Source of the DNA: Stratiformator vulcanicus
GTDB taxonomy: Bacteria; Planctomycetota; Planctomycetia; Planctomycetales; Planctomycetaceae
Length of the DNA stretch: 64,000 nt
Assembly (NCBI RefSeq): GCF_007744515.1
Contig: NZ_CP036268.1
Coordinates: 248,001 to 312,000 of the forward strand
Reading direction: 5' to 3'
A model generated the notes under the pieces. That model searched no databases. It was not told the origin of the DNA and saw only the letters and a program-made list of their open reading frames with translations. Position 1 is the first letter of the stretch. Each line of letters begins with the position of its first letter. Positions 56,492 to 64,000 of this stretch are shown one piece after another. The translations under genes were made by a program, and so were the position numbers.

Positions 56492-58273
56492 TCAGCGTAC
56501 GAATCTTACGCGGCTGAAGTCGGGGATTCGAACGTCGAGCGTTCGATTTCCAAAGTTCAATGTGCCCGGGCGAGATGGCAAGTGCACGACGAACGGTTTG
56601 CCGATCAGCAAATCTCCAGCGACGGCGCCTTCCGGCCAGGCCCGGCTGTCGAGCGACACGGGACTGTTATCGCCGAGCACGAAGTACTCGTCGTCCCCGA
56701 GCTGATAGGGTTCGTCGATGCCGTTGCGGGCCCGTCCCGCCGTGTAATGAACGTCGCGGAACAGTCGCAGCCGATCGATGGTCACTTCTCCGCGGCGCAC
56801 CCCGATCCGCACCGGTGACGGACCGGGTTCGTACTCTTCGGAAGAGGCATACGTCAACGGCTCCAGGGCCAATTGGCCGTCGAGTGCCACGAGTACCTGG
56901 CGATCGATCACCGACAGCTCGACCGAAATCGGCCCGGTCAAATCATCTGGGCGGAGCGTCGTCTCCCGCAGAATTTCCCCCGGACGCTCGGTCGAAACCA
57001 ATTGCATGCGGCCGTCGCCGGCATCGATCAAGACCCGGAAATGCTCACGACCGTCGGCGATCTCGAAGGCGATCTCCGCTTTTGGGGAGAGGGTCACATC
57101 GGCAACGAGCATCAGATCGCGGACGTCCCGCACCCCGACACCAGCGGGGTCATGGTTGTAGGCGTAAGCATCGGTGATCGGGGCTTCGTGCGATTTGCGG
57201 CGCAGTTCGTCGACGGTCGCGTGAAAGATCGGGCTTCCGTTCCATAATTTGATCCGCTCGGCCCAATCGGCTGAGAGCACCCCGGTGACAGTCAGCGTCC
57301 GCTTCGACGGGCTCCAGTCGAACGGCATGAGCGGCCCGCTGATGACCGGCTCGATCGGTCCGGCGCTCTTGGGAATCGTGGCCGAAGTCCGGTGCATCCC
57401 GCCGGCGCGAATCCGATGCCGATACCTCATCCAGTGATAAGTCGGTTCGCCATTTGATTCGGCGTCTAATTTCGCTAGCTCAAATCGGTATCCGCCTCCC
57501 TCGGCGGGACTCCAGCCGCTGCCCCGGGAGGCGGTCCAGCGAGACTGAAAGTCGGGATCACCCAACGGCAGGAACGACGTGTCATGCACGTTGATCCGCA
57601 TCCCACGTTGCGATTCGAGCGACTTGCGACACAGCTTGCCTTCGACGTAGACGTCACCGTCACGCACCTGCACCGACTCGCCCGGCAGACCGACGACCCG
57701 CTTTACGTAAGCCTGCTGCGGATCGCCGGGGTTGCGAAAGACGACGACCTCCCACCGCGCGGGATGTCGAAAATCGTAAGCGTTCTTCAGTACGAGAAGT
57801 TGGTCGCCGTGATTGCGTGGCACGATCCCGGCATTGATATGACGCTGCCCGCAGTTCGGGCAGTCGGCCCGATCACGATCCGACAGCCGGATCACCCCTT
57901 CGTACGACGAATCGGAGTCGCTCGCGTCACTGTCATCAGACCCCATTGCCGGACCGGTTGGGGAATTCTCGTCGATTGACACGCCGACCGCGAAATATCG
58001 TCCACATGAAGGGCATTCGACCCGCTTGTGGTAACCGTACAGTGTCGGAGCCATCGACCCCGTCGAGATCATATAGCCTTCGACCTCGAAGGCGCGAAAC
58101 AGCACGACCGACATCGCCAGCCCCGCCAACGTTTCCGCCAGCGCGCGAAACCGCGTGCCGCCGGATTCGGCGGTGTCACCGTTCGGAATCTTTTCCGATG
58201 CTGCAGACGGTTGGTTGATTGGCACGGCGGGCGGGGAGAGGCGATAGAAATGTGTCGGTCGCGGAACAGCCAT
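56492..58273 (-). CDS. Signal peptidase I, zinc-ribbon type, paralogue 2
   Basis: This is a 593-residue protein with the same plan as its neighbour: a transmembrane helix (~48-62), nucleophile in 'MISTGSMAPTLYGYHKR' (S73), a ribbon with C87/C90 and C138/C141, lysine K191 in 'QAYVKRVVGLPGES', a large insertion (~230-520), and box E 'VLGDNSPVSLDSRAWPEG'. Both catalytic residues are present, so it should be active. The insertion differs in sequence from that of paralogue 1, so the two may have different substrates. They are 136 bases apart on the same strand. Confidence 0.9.
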   Translation of the reverse strand: MAVPRPTHFYRLSPPAVPINQPSAASEKIPNGDTAESGGTRFRALAETLAGLAMSVVLFRAFEVEGYMISTGSMAPTLYGYHKRVECPSCGRYFAVGVSIDENSPTGPAMGSDDSDASDSDSSYEGVIRLSDRDRADCPNCGQRHINAGIVPRNHGDQLLVLKNAYDFRHPARWEVVVFRNPGDPQQAYVKRVVGLPGESVQVRDGDVYVEGKLCRKSLESQRGMRINVHDTSFLPLGDPDFQSRWTASRGSGWSPAEGGGYRFELAKLDAESNGEPTYHWMRYRHRIRAGGMHRTSATIPKSAGPIEPVISGPLMPFDWSPSKRTLTVTGVLSADWAERIKLWNGSPIFHATVDELRRKSHEAPITDAYAYNHDPAGVGVRDVRDLMLVADVTLSPKAEIAFEIADGREHFRVLIDAGDGRMQLVSTERPGEILRETTLRPDDLTGPISVELSVIDRQVLVALDGQLALEPLTYASSEEYEPGPSPVRIGVRRGEVTIDRLRLFRDVHYTAGRARNGIDEPYQLGDDEYFVLGDNSPVSLDSRAWPEGAVAGDLLIGKPFVVHLPSRPGTLNFGNRTLDVRIPDFSRVRFVR

Positions 58274-58654
58274 GTATGCGGCGCGGCCGCGAGCCGCGGG
58301 CGTCGATCATCATTCTAGTCGACAGGGCGGGGGCACGGGAACAGGGAAGCCGCACGATCACGCAGCTCGCCATTTCGTTCGATTATCAACTGGCGATATT
58401 GCTGCTTGTGAAGGTGGCGATGGACAGCGCCCGCTGTGATCGCGGCTTCACATTCGTTTCCGACGGGAATATTTCCGAGCAGTTCCGACTTCGAGGGTTT
58501 GCGTTCTGGGGGCGGCGAAAGCGCCGCCCCCAGCCACCCAAGAAGATCAATTCCGGCATTTTGAATCCAATCGCGACTTGGATTTGCTGCGCCGCTGCGG
58601 ATCGAACTGCTACGATGACGGGGGGGCCGTTCCGAATTCTGAGGAGAATCACCG
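58274..58654. other. Divergent gene-free stretch with a dispersed repeat
   Basis: This ~380-base gap lies between signal peptidase paralogue 2 (minus) and a small secreted protein gene (plus). It holds the hairpin repeat copy at 58503-58541. No gene is supported. Confidence 0.45.
58503..58541. repeat. Dispersed hairpin repeat, copy 3
   Basis: GTTCTGGGGGCGGCGAAAGC followed by GCCGCCCCCAGCCACCCAA. The stem CTGGGGGCGGCG / CGCCGCCCCCAG is perfect. Against copies 1 and 2, the second pair changes from C-G to T-A on both sides, a compensatory change. Confidence 0.9.
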
Positions 58655-59062
58655 ATGCGAATTGTTTGTTGCCGCGAAGTTCTTGCCGCGGTTTGCGTCG
58701 CCGCCATCCTTTCCGCGGGCTCGGTGTCTGTGGGCGTTGCGGCTGACGACAAGCCCTCGTACACGGGCCAATGGAAGAACTTCAAGTACGGCACCAGCGG
58801 CCCCCTGACCTGTACGTTTCTGGAACAGGATGGCGAGAAGTGGAAGGCCGAGTTCACCGGGAAATTCAAAGGCGAACCGTTTCGCTACCCGGCAACCTTC
58901 AGCGCCAACGAGCAGGACGGAGGTATGGCCTTCAAGGGGGAAACCATCCTCGACGGAGACAAGTACGAATGGTACGGCGGTCTGAAAGACGGCAAGATCG
59001 CCGGCCGCTTTAAATCGCTCAAAGGCTACTACGGCGAGTTTCATCTGAAGAAGGATGACTAG
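58655..59062 (+). CDS. Small exported protein of unknown function (135 aa)
   Basis: This is a 135-residue protein with a signal peptide (to ~'GVAADD', residue 30). The mature part is a run of short beta strands with aromatic turns ('SYTGQWKNFKYGTSGPLTC', 'EKWKAEFTGKFKGEPFRYPA', 'KYEWYGGLKDGKIAGRFKS'), suggesting a small beta barrel. GGAG lies upstream of the ATG. I do not recognise a family. A terminator-like hairpin follows. Confidence 0.75.
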   Translation: MRIVCCREVLAAVCVAAILSAGSVSVGVAADDKPSYTGQWKNFKYGTSGPLTCTFLEQDGEKWKAEFTGKFKGEPFRYPATFSANEQDGGMAFKGETILDGDKYEWYGGLKDGKIAGRFKSLKGYYGEFHLKKDD

Positions 59063-59082
59063 AAGCGAAAAATCGAAAGCGA

Positions 59083-59119
59083 CCAACGGCCCTCAAGCAA
59101 CTGGAGCCCCGGCCGTTGG
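59083..59119 (+). terminator. Hairpin after the 135-aa secreted protein gene
   Basis: CCAACGGCC (59083-59091) pairs perfectly with GGCCGTTGG (59111-59119), 20 bases after the stop; CATCGTCTTTG follows. Confidence 0.65.
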
Positions 59120-59255
59120 CATCGTCTTTGCGTCAGTGATTCTCCGGAACAAATATCGGCTATCAACGGCTTGAGTAGCGACGAGTTGGTCGCTTAACGA
59201 CCAATGTTGCCGAGCCGGTTGCCGGAACGAGAGTCACTTTCACAAGCACAATGCC

Positions 59256-59828
59256 ATGATGAATTGGTTCGGAGGTTGGGAACCACTGATTGCTGTCATC
59301 GCGACAGCACCGGTCGTCTATCTGGCCGTCGTGGCCATGATCCGCATCGCGGGCAAACGCACGACATCACAGATGAACAATTTCGACTGGATCGTGACCG
59401 TCGCGATGGGCTCGCTCGTCGGTTCGACGTTGATCTTGAAAGACGTGTCGGTCGTGACCGGACTGACGGCGATTTGCGCTTTGCTATTCTTCCAGTGGCT
59501 TGTGACTTGGGGGCTGATTCGCTCTCCAAGGCTGGAGACGGTCATTCGATCGAAACCGACTCTGCTTTATTATCGCGGCGAGTTTTTGAAGTCTGCCCAA
59601 CGCGAAACGCGTGTCTCTCAAGGCGAAATCCTTTCCGCCGTTCGCGGGTCCGGAGCTCAATGTATGGAAGAGGTGGCTGCTGTCGTCTTGGAAACAGATG
59701 CCACACTCAGCGTCGTCGCGTATGGGGACAATTATTGCAGTGAAGATATGAAGGGGATGGATATTCTCAGCGACATCCCGAACATTCCCGATGACGGATC
59801 TCCCACACCGGATCCGGTGAATGCCTGA
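59256..59828 (+). CDS. DUF421-family (YetF-like) membrane protein
   Basis: This is a 190-residue protein. Three membrane helices (~10-30, 45-62, 68-88) precede a soluble DUF421 domain. Family-typical text includes 'AMIRIAGKRTTSQMNNFDWI', 'VAMGSLVGSTLI', 'KPTLLYYRGEFLKSAQR' and 'SQGEILSAVRGSGAQCMEEV'. Members are membrane-bound with a cytosolic domain; Bacillus relatives are linked to spore or stress functions. The role here is unknown. It is convergent with cysH, with 6 bases between stops. Confidence 0.85.
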   Translation: MMNWFGGWEPLIAVIATAPVVYLAVVAMIRIAGKRTTSQMNNFDWIVTVAMGSLVGSTLILKDVSVVTGLTAICALLFFQWLVTWGLIRSPRLETVIRSKPTLLYYRGEFLKSAQRETRVSQGEILSAVRGSGAQCMEEVAAVVLETDATLSVVAYGDNYCSEDMKGMDILSDIPNIPDDGSPTPDPVNA

Positions 59829-59834
59829 GCGACA

Positions 59835-60626
59835 TCAGATGACGAAATCGGTCTCGCGGCCGAGGATGCGATCGACCAGATCGAGTGGGAGATCGATCGA
59901 CAGTTTATCGGGGGACATCATGTCGGTCGGGTTGATGCCGCAGTATTGCGACCACGGCCCGAGATGCCGCCATCGCCCCGCGCGGCCCGGCTCGTTCTCC
60001 ATGACCGGTGTCGTGCAGCGATTGCAGCCGATCGTCGCGTAGCCTTGGGCGTGCAGCGGATTGACGATCACGCCGTTCTCGCGGATGTACTCGCTCAATT
60101 GCTCCGCCGAGAAGGTCGACAGCGGATTGATCCGAATGCAATTGGTTTGCGGGTCGAGAGCCAGAATCGGCAGCTGAGAGCGGTTTCCGCCGTCGGAGCG
60201 GCGCAGGCTCGAAATCATCGCATCGAACTGATCGGAAACGGCGAGCAGCGGTTCTGACTTCCGCATGTGACAGCACTGCTGCTGGCCCTCGACCGACAAA
60301 TACAGCACGCCGTGTTCCTGTGTCTGTTTCTCCATCGACCATTTCGGCATCAGCGTCCGCACCTCGAGTCCGTATTTCTCGATGATGCGATCGCGAGTGT
60401 CGTAGGTTTCCTGAAACAGAACGCCGGTATCCACAAACAGCACCGGAATTTTGACATCGAGTGTTGAGAGCATCTGGCACAGCGCGCTACCTCCCCGCTG
60501 CATGGAGGAAAGCGCTGCCAATCGGTCGCCGAACATCTCCGCGGCCCAGCGGATCAATTCCTGTGGGCTGCGTTCTTCGAACGTCTCGTTCAGTTGCCGA
60601 AGGTCGGCTTGCGTCAGACGGGCCAT
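59835..60626 (-). CDS. cysH: Adenylyl-sulfate (or phosphoadenylyl-sulfate) reductase, iron-sulfur type
   Basis: This 263-residue enzyme reduces APS or PAPS to sulfite in assimilatory sulfate reduction. The PP-loop-type fold is seen in '[18 protein letters not shown]' and '[19 protein letters not shown]'. Four cluster cysteines are present as '[11 protein letters not shown]' and 'GCNRCTTPV', the 4Fe-4S signature that usually marks APS specificity. The C-terminal catalytic cysteine is expected in 'SQYCGIN', where ECGLH/ECGIH is usual. No other sulfur gene is adjacent. Confidence 0.9.
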   Translation of the reverse strand: MARLTQADLRQLNETFEERSPQELIRWAAEMFGDRLAALSSMQRGGSALCQMLSTLDVKIPVLFVDTGVLFQETYDTRDRIIEKYGLEVRTLMPKWSMEKQTQEHGVLYLSVEGQQQCCHMRKSEPLLAVSDQFDAMISSLRRSDGGNRSQLPILALDPQTNCIRINPLSTFSAEQLSEYIRENGVIVNPLHAQGYATIGCNRCTTPVMENEPGRAGRWRHLGPWSQYCGINPTDMMSPDKLSIDLPLDLVDRILGRETDFVI

Positions 60627-60749
60627 TCCGGTTCCGGAAGTGTGCGGGACTTAAACAACGGAAATAGATCGGCCCGCATTCTAGGTGGAGGGTCGCAAGT
60701 TGAAAACGAAGTCCCGAGAGGGAACGGCAATCCCGACTCTTAGGGCTTC

Positions 60750-60817
60750 AAAAAAGCAGCCGCGACTGGCAAGGAGCGGGTCATCGAAACGATCCACTTC
60801 CTGCCGGGCGCGGCTGC
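60750..60817 (-). terminator. Intrinsic terminator of the DUF1598-like gene
   Basis: GCAGCCGCG (60756-60764) and CGCGGCTGC (60809-60817) form the base of an extended imperfect hairpin. On the minus strand it is followed by six T's (60750-60755), about 40 bases after the stop. Confidence 0.8.
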
Positions 60818-60855
60818 AATCAGCTTGAAACTGACTTTGAAGTCGAGCGAGGAAA

Positions 60856-62745
60856 CTATTTCACGTCCCACCACCACCGCTCAGCCGGGGCGTCGTCCGC
60901 GGCGGCTTGGGGAATCGTCGCGAGTCGACCAGATTCCTGCATGATCGATGAATCGGCCAGAATTTTCGTGACGTCGCCCTGCACACCACCCGCCGCCTGG
61001 ACAACGACTTCGCCGCCCGGGTAGACGCGATGATTGACAGCCGACGGCACGGTCTTGGGCGAAGCATAAGTCAGCGGTTCATAGGCTCCGCCGTTGGCGA
61101 ACACGCCGCGGTCCCAGGCGGCTCGATCGGCGAGACCTTCCCGCTCAATCACGGCAGACGCGATCGACAGGTCGAAGATGTTCCGTAAATCGGCGAACAC
61201 CGGTTCTTCTGCCGACAGGGCGTCGTACAGCGCCGTGAACCGCTCGGCGAACGCCCGGTTGTATTCGCCCGCCTGTCCCGTATGAATGCGGCTGCCGTCT
61301 TCGGCGATGAATTCGTCTTCCGACTGACAGCGGACTGCCGAACCAACGAACTCGAACACCGATCGACCGGCGTCGTGCATGACGGAATCGTAATTGACCG
61401 TCAGCCACCAACGCAGCGCCTTCATCGGCTCATTCGCCGCGTCTTCGCCGGTGAGCAGGTCAAAGTAGCTCGGAATGCCGCCTGCTTCGAGATCGTCGAT
61501 CCCGATCAGCTTCATCCGATAATCGGCTTCGACAATCACTTGAGCGATGCGCGAATCGAGCGGAACGCCGTTGACCACGACATCCTGCTCGCCGAGCAGC
61601 TCTTCGATCCGGTCGACAAAGTTCCGCGTTCCTGCACCGCTCGAAAGCGAACCGCGTGATTGCGACTCGGCGACGAAATCGCGGACGGCCGCGAGATTAT
61701 CCTGCCGAGGCACGATCAGGCACTGAAACGCACCGAGGCCGGTCGGGGCGAACGTTCGCATCGCCACAACAAGGTCATCCAGCTTGAGAGTCGGCTGATT
61801 CGACTCCAGCCCGATGGCCCGGCCGGTCTCATCGTACTTCCAGCCTTCAGCCGGTCCGCCGAGCATCACGTCGCCGCGTGCTTCATCGACGAAGACGTAG
61901 CGGACCGACGTGATTCCGGCGAGTTGCTGCATTGTCTGAGGGACAGGGCGACCTTCGCCCAGTCGCTGAGCGACTTCACGCTCCAGCCGAACTAGCGAGA
62001 CGATGCGAAACGGCGAAGACGCTGCCATGTCGTCGTTCAGGTCGGCCTGTCGGGCTTCGTAGGCGAGCTTGCTCAGGCGATCGGTCTGCTCCTGCCGGGT
62101 CAGCGTCGTCAGTCGTCCCATCGGGTCGACATGAACGCCGTTCGTGTATTGAGCGATCGAACCGCCGATCCCGTCGACCGCCATCCACGGACCGGCCGTG
62201 TTTTGCTGAATCAGCGCCAGCAGTTCGGCGAAGTTCGCGACCGAAGCTCCCCCGGCCAGCGTGCCGTCCTGGCTTTCCTGCGGCTCGATCAGTCGTCGCA
62301 GGGCAGCGCGACGGTTCTGGAACTCGCCCGCGTCCAGCATCGCCTGGGCGATCTGTCGGGTCAGTTGCTCGCGCTCGCTGACATCAGCCGACTCGGCGAT
62401 GGCCATGGCGCGACCATACTCACCGGCGACCAAATGCTCGGCCACTTCCTCAGTGAGGGCGGTTTCCGCAACCTCTTGAATTGCGACCGACCCGTCGACG
62501 ACCGTTTCTGCAGGTGCATCAGCCTTCGTAGCCGGAATGACCGGGGCACCGTCCGCCTCAGATGTCACGGCAGGCTTATTCGCGACGACCTGACCGGAAG
62601 TCGAATCAGATGAGTCGGAATCGGCGACCGTCCGCCCGTTCGCGTTCCAATAGAATGCGACTGCGGCGACGGCAAAAACCACGGCGGCCGCGGCGACATA
62701 TCCGCCGCCGGCTGATCGTGTACGGGAAGAACGTGAGGATGGCAC
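60856..62745 (-). CDS. DUF1598-like planctomycete membrane-anchored protein
   Basis: This is a 629-residue protein from the GTG at 62745, which has GGAG nearby; a GTG at 62796 adds 17 residues. One transmembrane helix ('GGYVAAAAVVFAVAAVAFYW') near the N-terminus is followed by a low-complexity linker. A large soluble region ('TSVRYVFVDEARGDVMLGGP', 'LESNQPTLKLDDLVVAMRTF') resembles DUF1598, a domain I associate with planctomycetes. The C-terminal part includes 'YPGGEVVVQAAGGVQGDV'. Function unknown. The large domain is probably outside the cytoplasm. Confidence 0.7.
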   Translation of the reverse strand: MPSSRSSRTRSAGGGYVAAAAVVFAVAAVAFYWNANGRTVADSDSSDSTSGQVVANKPAVTSEADGAPVIPATKADAPAETVVDGSVAIQEVAETALTEEVAEHLVAGEYGRAMAIAESADVSEREQLTRQIAQAMLDAGEFQNRRAALRRLIEPQESQDGTLAGGASVANFAELLALIQQNTAGPWMAVDGIGGSIAQYTNGVHVDPMGRLTTLTRQEQTDRLSKLAYEARQADLNDDMAASSPFRIVSLVRLEREVAQRLGEGRPVPQTMQQLAGITSVRYVFVDEARGDVMLGGPAEGWKYDETGRAIGLESNQPTLKLDDLVVAMRTFAPTGLGAFQCLIVPRQDNLAAVRDFVAESQSRGSLSSGAGTRNFVDRIEELLGEQDVVVNGVPLDSRIAQVIVEADYRMKLIGIDDLEAGGIPSYFDLLTGEDAANEPMKALRWWLTVNYDSVMHDAGRSVFEFVGSAVRCQSEDEFIAEDGSRIHTGQAGEYNRAFAERFTALYDALSAEEPVFADLRNIFDLSIASAVIEREGLADRAAWDRGVFANGGAYEPLTYASPKTVPSAVNHRVYPGGEVVVQAAGGVQGDVTKILADSSIMQESGRLATIPQAAADDAPAERWWWDVK

Positions 62746-63113
62746 GTGGAAAGCTCCGCTGAGTGCATGAAATTCGGTGGCGAAATCACGGCGCACATGT
62801 GCACCGGACTGCGCCCTCCACCGTGCGGTGTATTGTCAGAATCGTCCACTGACCGAGCAGCGTCAAGCGGTTTCCCTGGTTTCGCCAGTTTACCGACGAC
62901 TCCACGCAGCATGTCGACAATCTCGGAAGCTTCGGCAGGACCGACACGGGTGGAACATTACGTCCGCAACCCCCCGAAATCCGGCACTTTCGACGATTCC
63001 GTCACAAAACACGTAGCTTCGGAGGCCTCTCAACCGGAATTCCGCTAATTTTCCCTATTTCATCCCTATTTGGATCGTGCCGCCCCTCGCTCGCCACGTC
63101 GGCAAGCTCCCCC
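62746..63113. other. Divergent gene-free stretch upstream of mutM
   Basis: This gap of about 370 bases separates the DUF1598-like gene (minus) from the repeat before mutM (plus). Nothing coding or clearly structured was found. Confidence 0.4.
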
Positions 63114-63154
63114 AACTCAACTCTCGCCTCTCGCCCCTGGACTCTCGCCTCTCC
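63114..63154. repeat. CTCAACTCTCG-type dispersed element upstream of mutM
   Basis: CTCAACTCTCGCCTCTCGCC followed by CCTGGACTCTCGCCTCTCC ends just before the mutM ATG. It is the same element type found twice inside carB (31971-32000 and 32841-32864). Confidence 0.75.
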
Positions 63155-63156
63155 CA

Positions 63157-63987
63157 ATGCCTGAACTCCCCGAAGTCGAAACGATGGTCCGCGGCATCCG
63201 CCCGCATGTCGCCGGACGCGTCATCACGCGTGTCGAGCGATGCCGCTGCCGCTATCGACCGATCGACGTCACCCCGTCGATGCGGCAGATTGCGCGAAGA
63301 GCGACTGGTCGAACGATCGTCGAAGTCGCCCGGCGGGCGAAGCGCATTCTGCTCAAACTCGATTCCGGCGATTGCTTTGCGATCGAACCCCGCATGACGG
63401 GACTCATGTTGGTCGATGCCGCGCCCGATCGCTCGCACCTGCGCATTCGCTGGCGGTTGGACGATGGGAACGACTTGTGGTTCTGGGATCGTCGCGGGCT
63501 CGGCACGCTCCGCCTTTACACGCCCGATGAATACGAGGCGGCGCTCGGCCCGGATCGCCTCGGTCCTGAGCCGCTGGATATGTCGACTGCTGATTGGAAG
63601 CAGCGATTGACCGGCCGCTCGAGGGAAATCAAAGTCGCCCTGCTCGACCAGAAACTCGTCGCCGGGATCGGGAATCTGTACGCCGCCGAGATTCTGCACG
63701 CGGCCCGGATCGACCCGCGGCGCCGCACCGAAGGACTCTCTGGCAGAGAAATCGGCCGTATTGCCGCGCGGGCGATCGAAATTCTCAACGAGGCGATCCG
63801 CTACGAGGGCTCCACACTCAGCGACGGGACCTACCGGAACGCGATCAACGGCGAAGGCCGCTACCAGAACGAACACCGCGTGTACGGCCGCGCGGGCCAA
63901 CCCTGCGGCTCCTGTGGTAAAGCCACGATCGTTCGCATCGTTCAGGCACAGCGGGCCACATTCTATTGTCCGAAATGCCAGCGGTGA
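63157..63987 (+). CDS. mutM: Formamidopyrimidine-DNA glycosylase
   Basis: This 276-residue base-excision repair enzyme removes oxidised purines such as 8-oxoguanine and cleaves the abasic site. It begins '[14 protein letters not shown]', giving the catalytic P1/E2. The lysine loop '[14 protein letters not shown]', the H2TH region '[19 protein letters not shown]' and the C-terminal zinc finger ('CGSCGKATI', 'FYCPKCQR') are all present. The ATG at 63157 is fixed by the motif; the 29 codons upstream are dispersed repeat. Confidence 0.96.
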   Translation: MPELPEVETMVRGIRPHVAGRVITRVERCRCRYRPIDVTPSMRQIARRATGRTIVEVARRAKRILLKLDSGDCFAIEPRMTGLMLVDAAPDRSHLRIRWRLDDGNDLWFWDRRGLGTLRLYTPDEYEAALGPDRLGPEPLDMSTADWKQRLTGRSREIKVALLDQKLVAGIGNLYAAEILHAARIDPRRRTEGLSGREIGRIAARAIEILNEAIRYEGSTLSDGTYRNAINGEGRYQNEHRVYGRAGQPCGSCGKATIVRIVQAQRATFYCPKCQR

Positions 63988-64000
63988 GCGGCCAGTCGGC

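Overview
The window reads as a chromosomal segment of a planctomycete (PVC group). The evidence is a six-gene Na+-translocating NADH:quinone reductase operon, a large secreted 'PVC-type' CxxCH haem-binding protein with HEAT-like repeats, a DUF1598-like protein, two zinc-ribbon signal peptidases, several secreted proteins of unknown function, moderately high GC, and loose gene packing with alternating strands. I do not name a species. No tRNA, rRNA, CRISPR array, insertion sequence or prophage was seen.

Layout. 1-6.6 kb: mostly minus-strand genes for a Ca2+/H+ antiporter, rhomboid protease, adk, rpsD, a Crp/Fnr regulator and a zinc-finger anti-sigma-like protein. 7-13.5 kb: periplasmic thioredoxin-like protein, CBS protein, two related zinc-ribbon membrane proteins, a rhodanese, an SDR, metX and a NYN-domain nuclease. 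14-20.6 kb: nqrABCDEF. 20.6-26.6 kb: a degenerate HD-GYP protein, a dicarboxylate/amino-acid symporter with an inserted coiled coil, an NfeD-type membrane protease and a small unknown protein. 26.9-30.3 kb: rpsO-pnp, then an orphan histidine kinase. 30.3-31.2 kb: a gene-free block made largely of repeats. 31.2-34.7 kb: carB with repeat-derived insertions. 35-40.1 kb: molybdenum cofactor synthesis (moaC-mogA fusion, moaE, moaD, moaA, mobA, moeA) plus a carboxymuconolactone-decarboxylase-like gene. 40.2-49.4 kb: an esterase, a large membrane protein, a Cys-rich secreted protein next to a cation diffusion facilitator, a secreted caspase-like protein with a membrane partner, and recQ. 49.9-53.6 kb: the haem-binding PVC protein and a VWA gene preceded by the decayed remains of a paralogue. 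53.7-64 kb: two tandem signal peptidase I genes, secreted unknowns, a DUF421 protein, cysH, a DUF1598-like protein and mutM.

The most distinctive non-genic signal is a set of dispersed palindromic or simple-sequence repeats. There is a three-copy hairpin (near 43.3, 54.3 and 58.5 kb) with a compensatory base-pair change; a palindrome family with ACAAGCCGC ends (23.8 and 31.1 kb); a diverged 174-bp tandem duplication (30.3-30.6 kb); and a CTCAACTCTCG-type element that lies upstream of mutM and also inside the carB reading frame. The most system-like gene groups are the caspase/glycine-zipper pair, the zinc-ribbon membrane protein pair and the paired zinc-ribbon signal peptidases. All functions are read from motifs and gene order only; no database search was possible.
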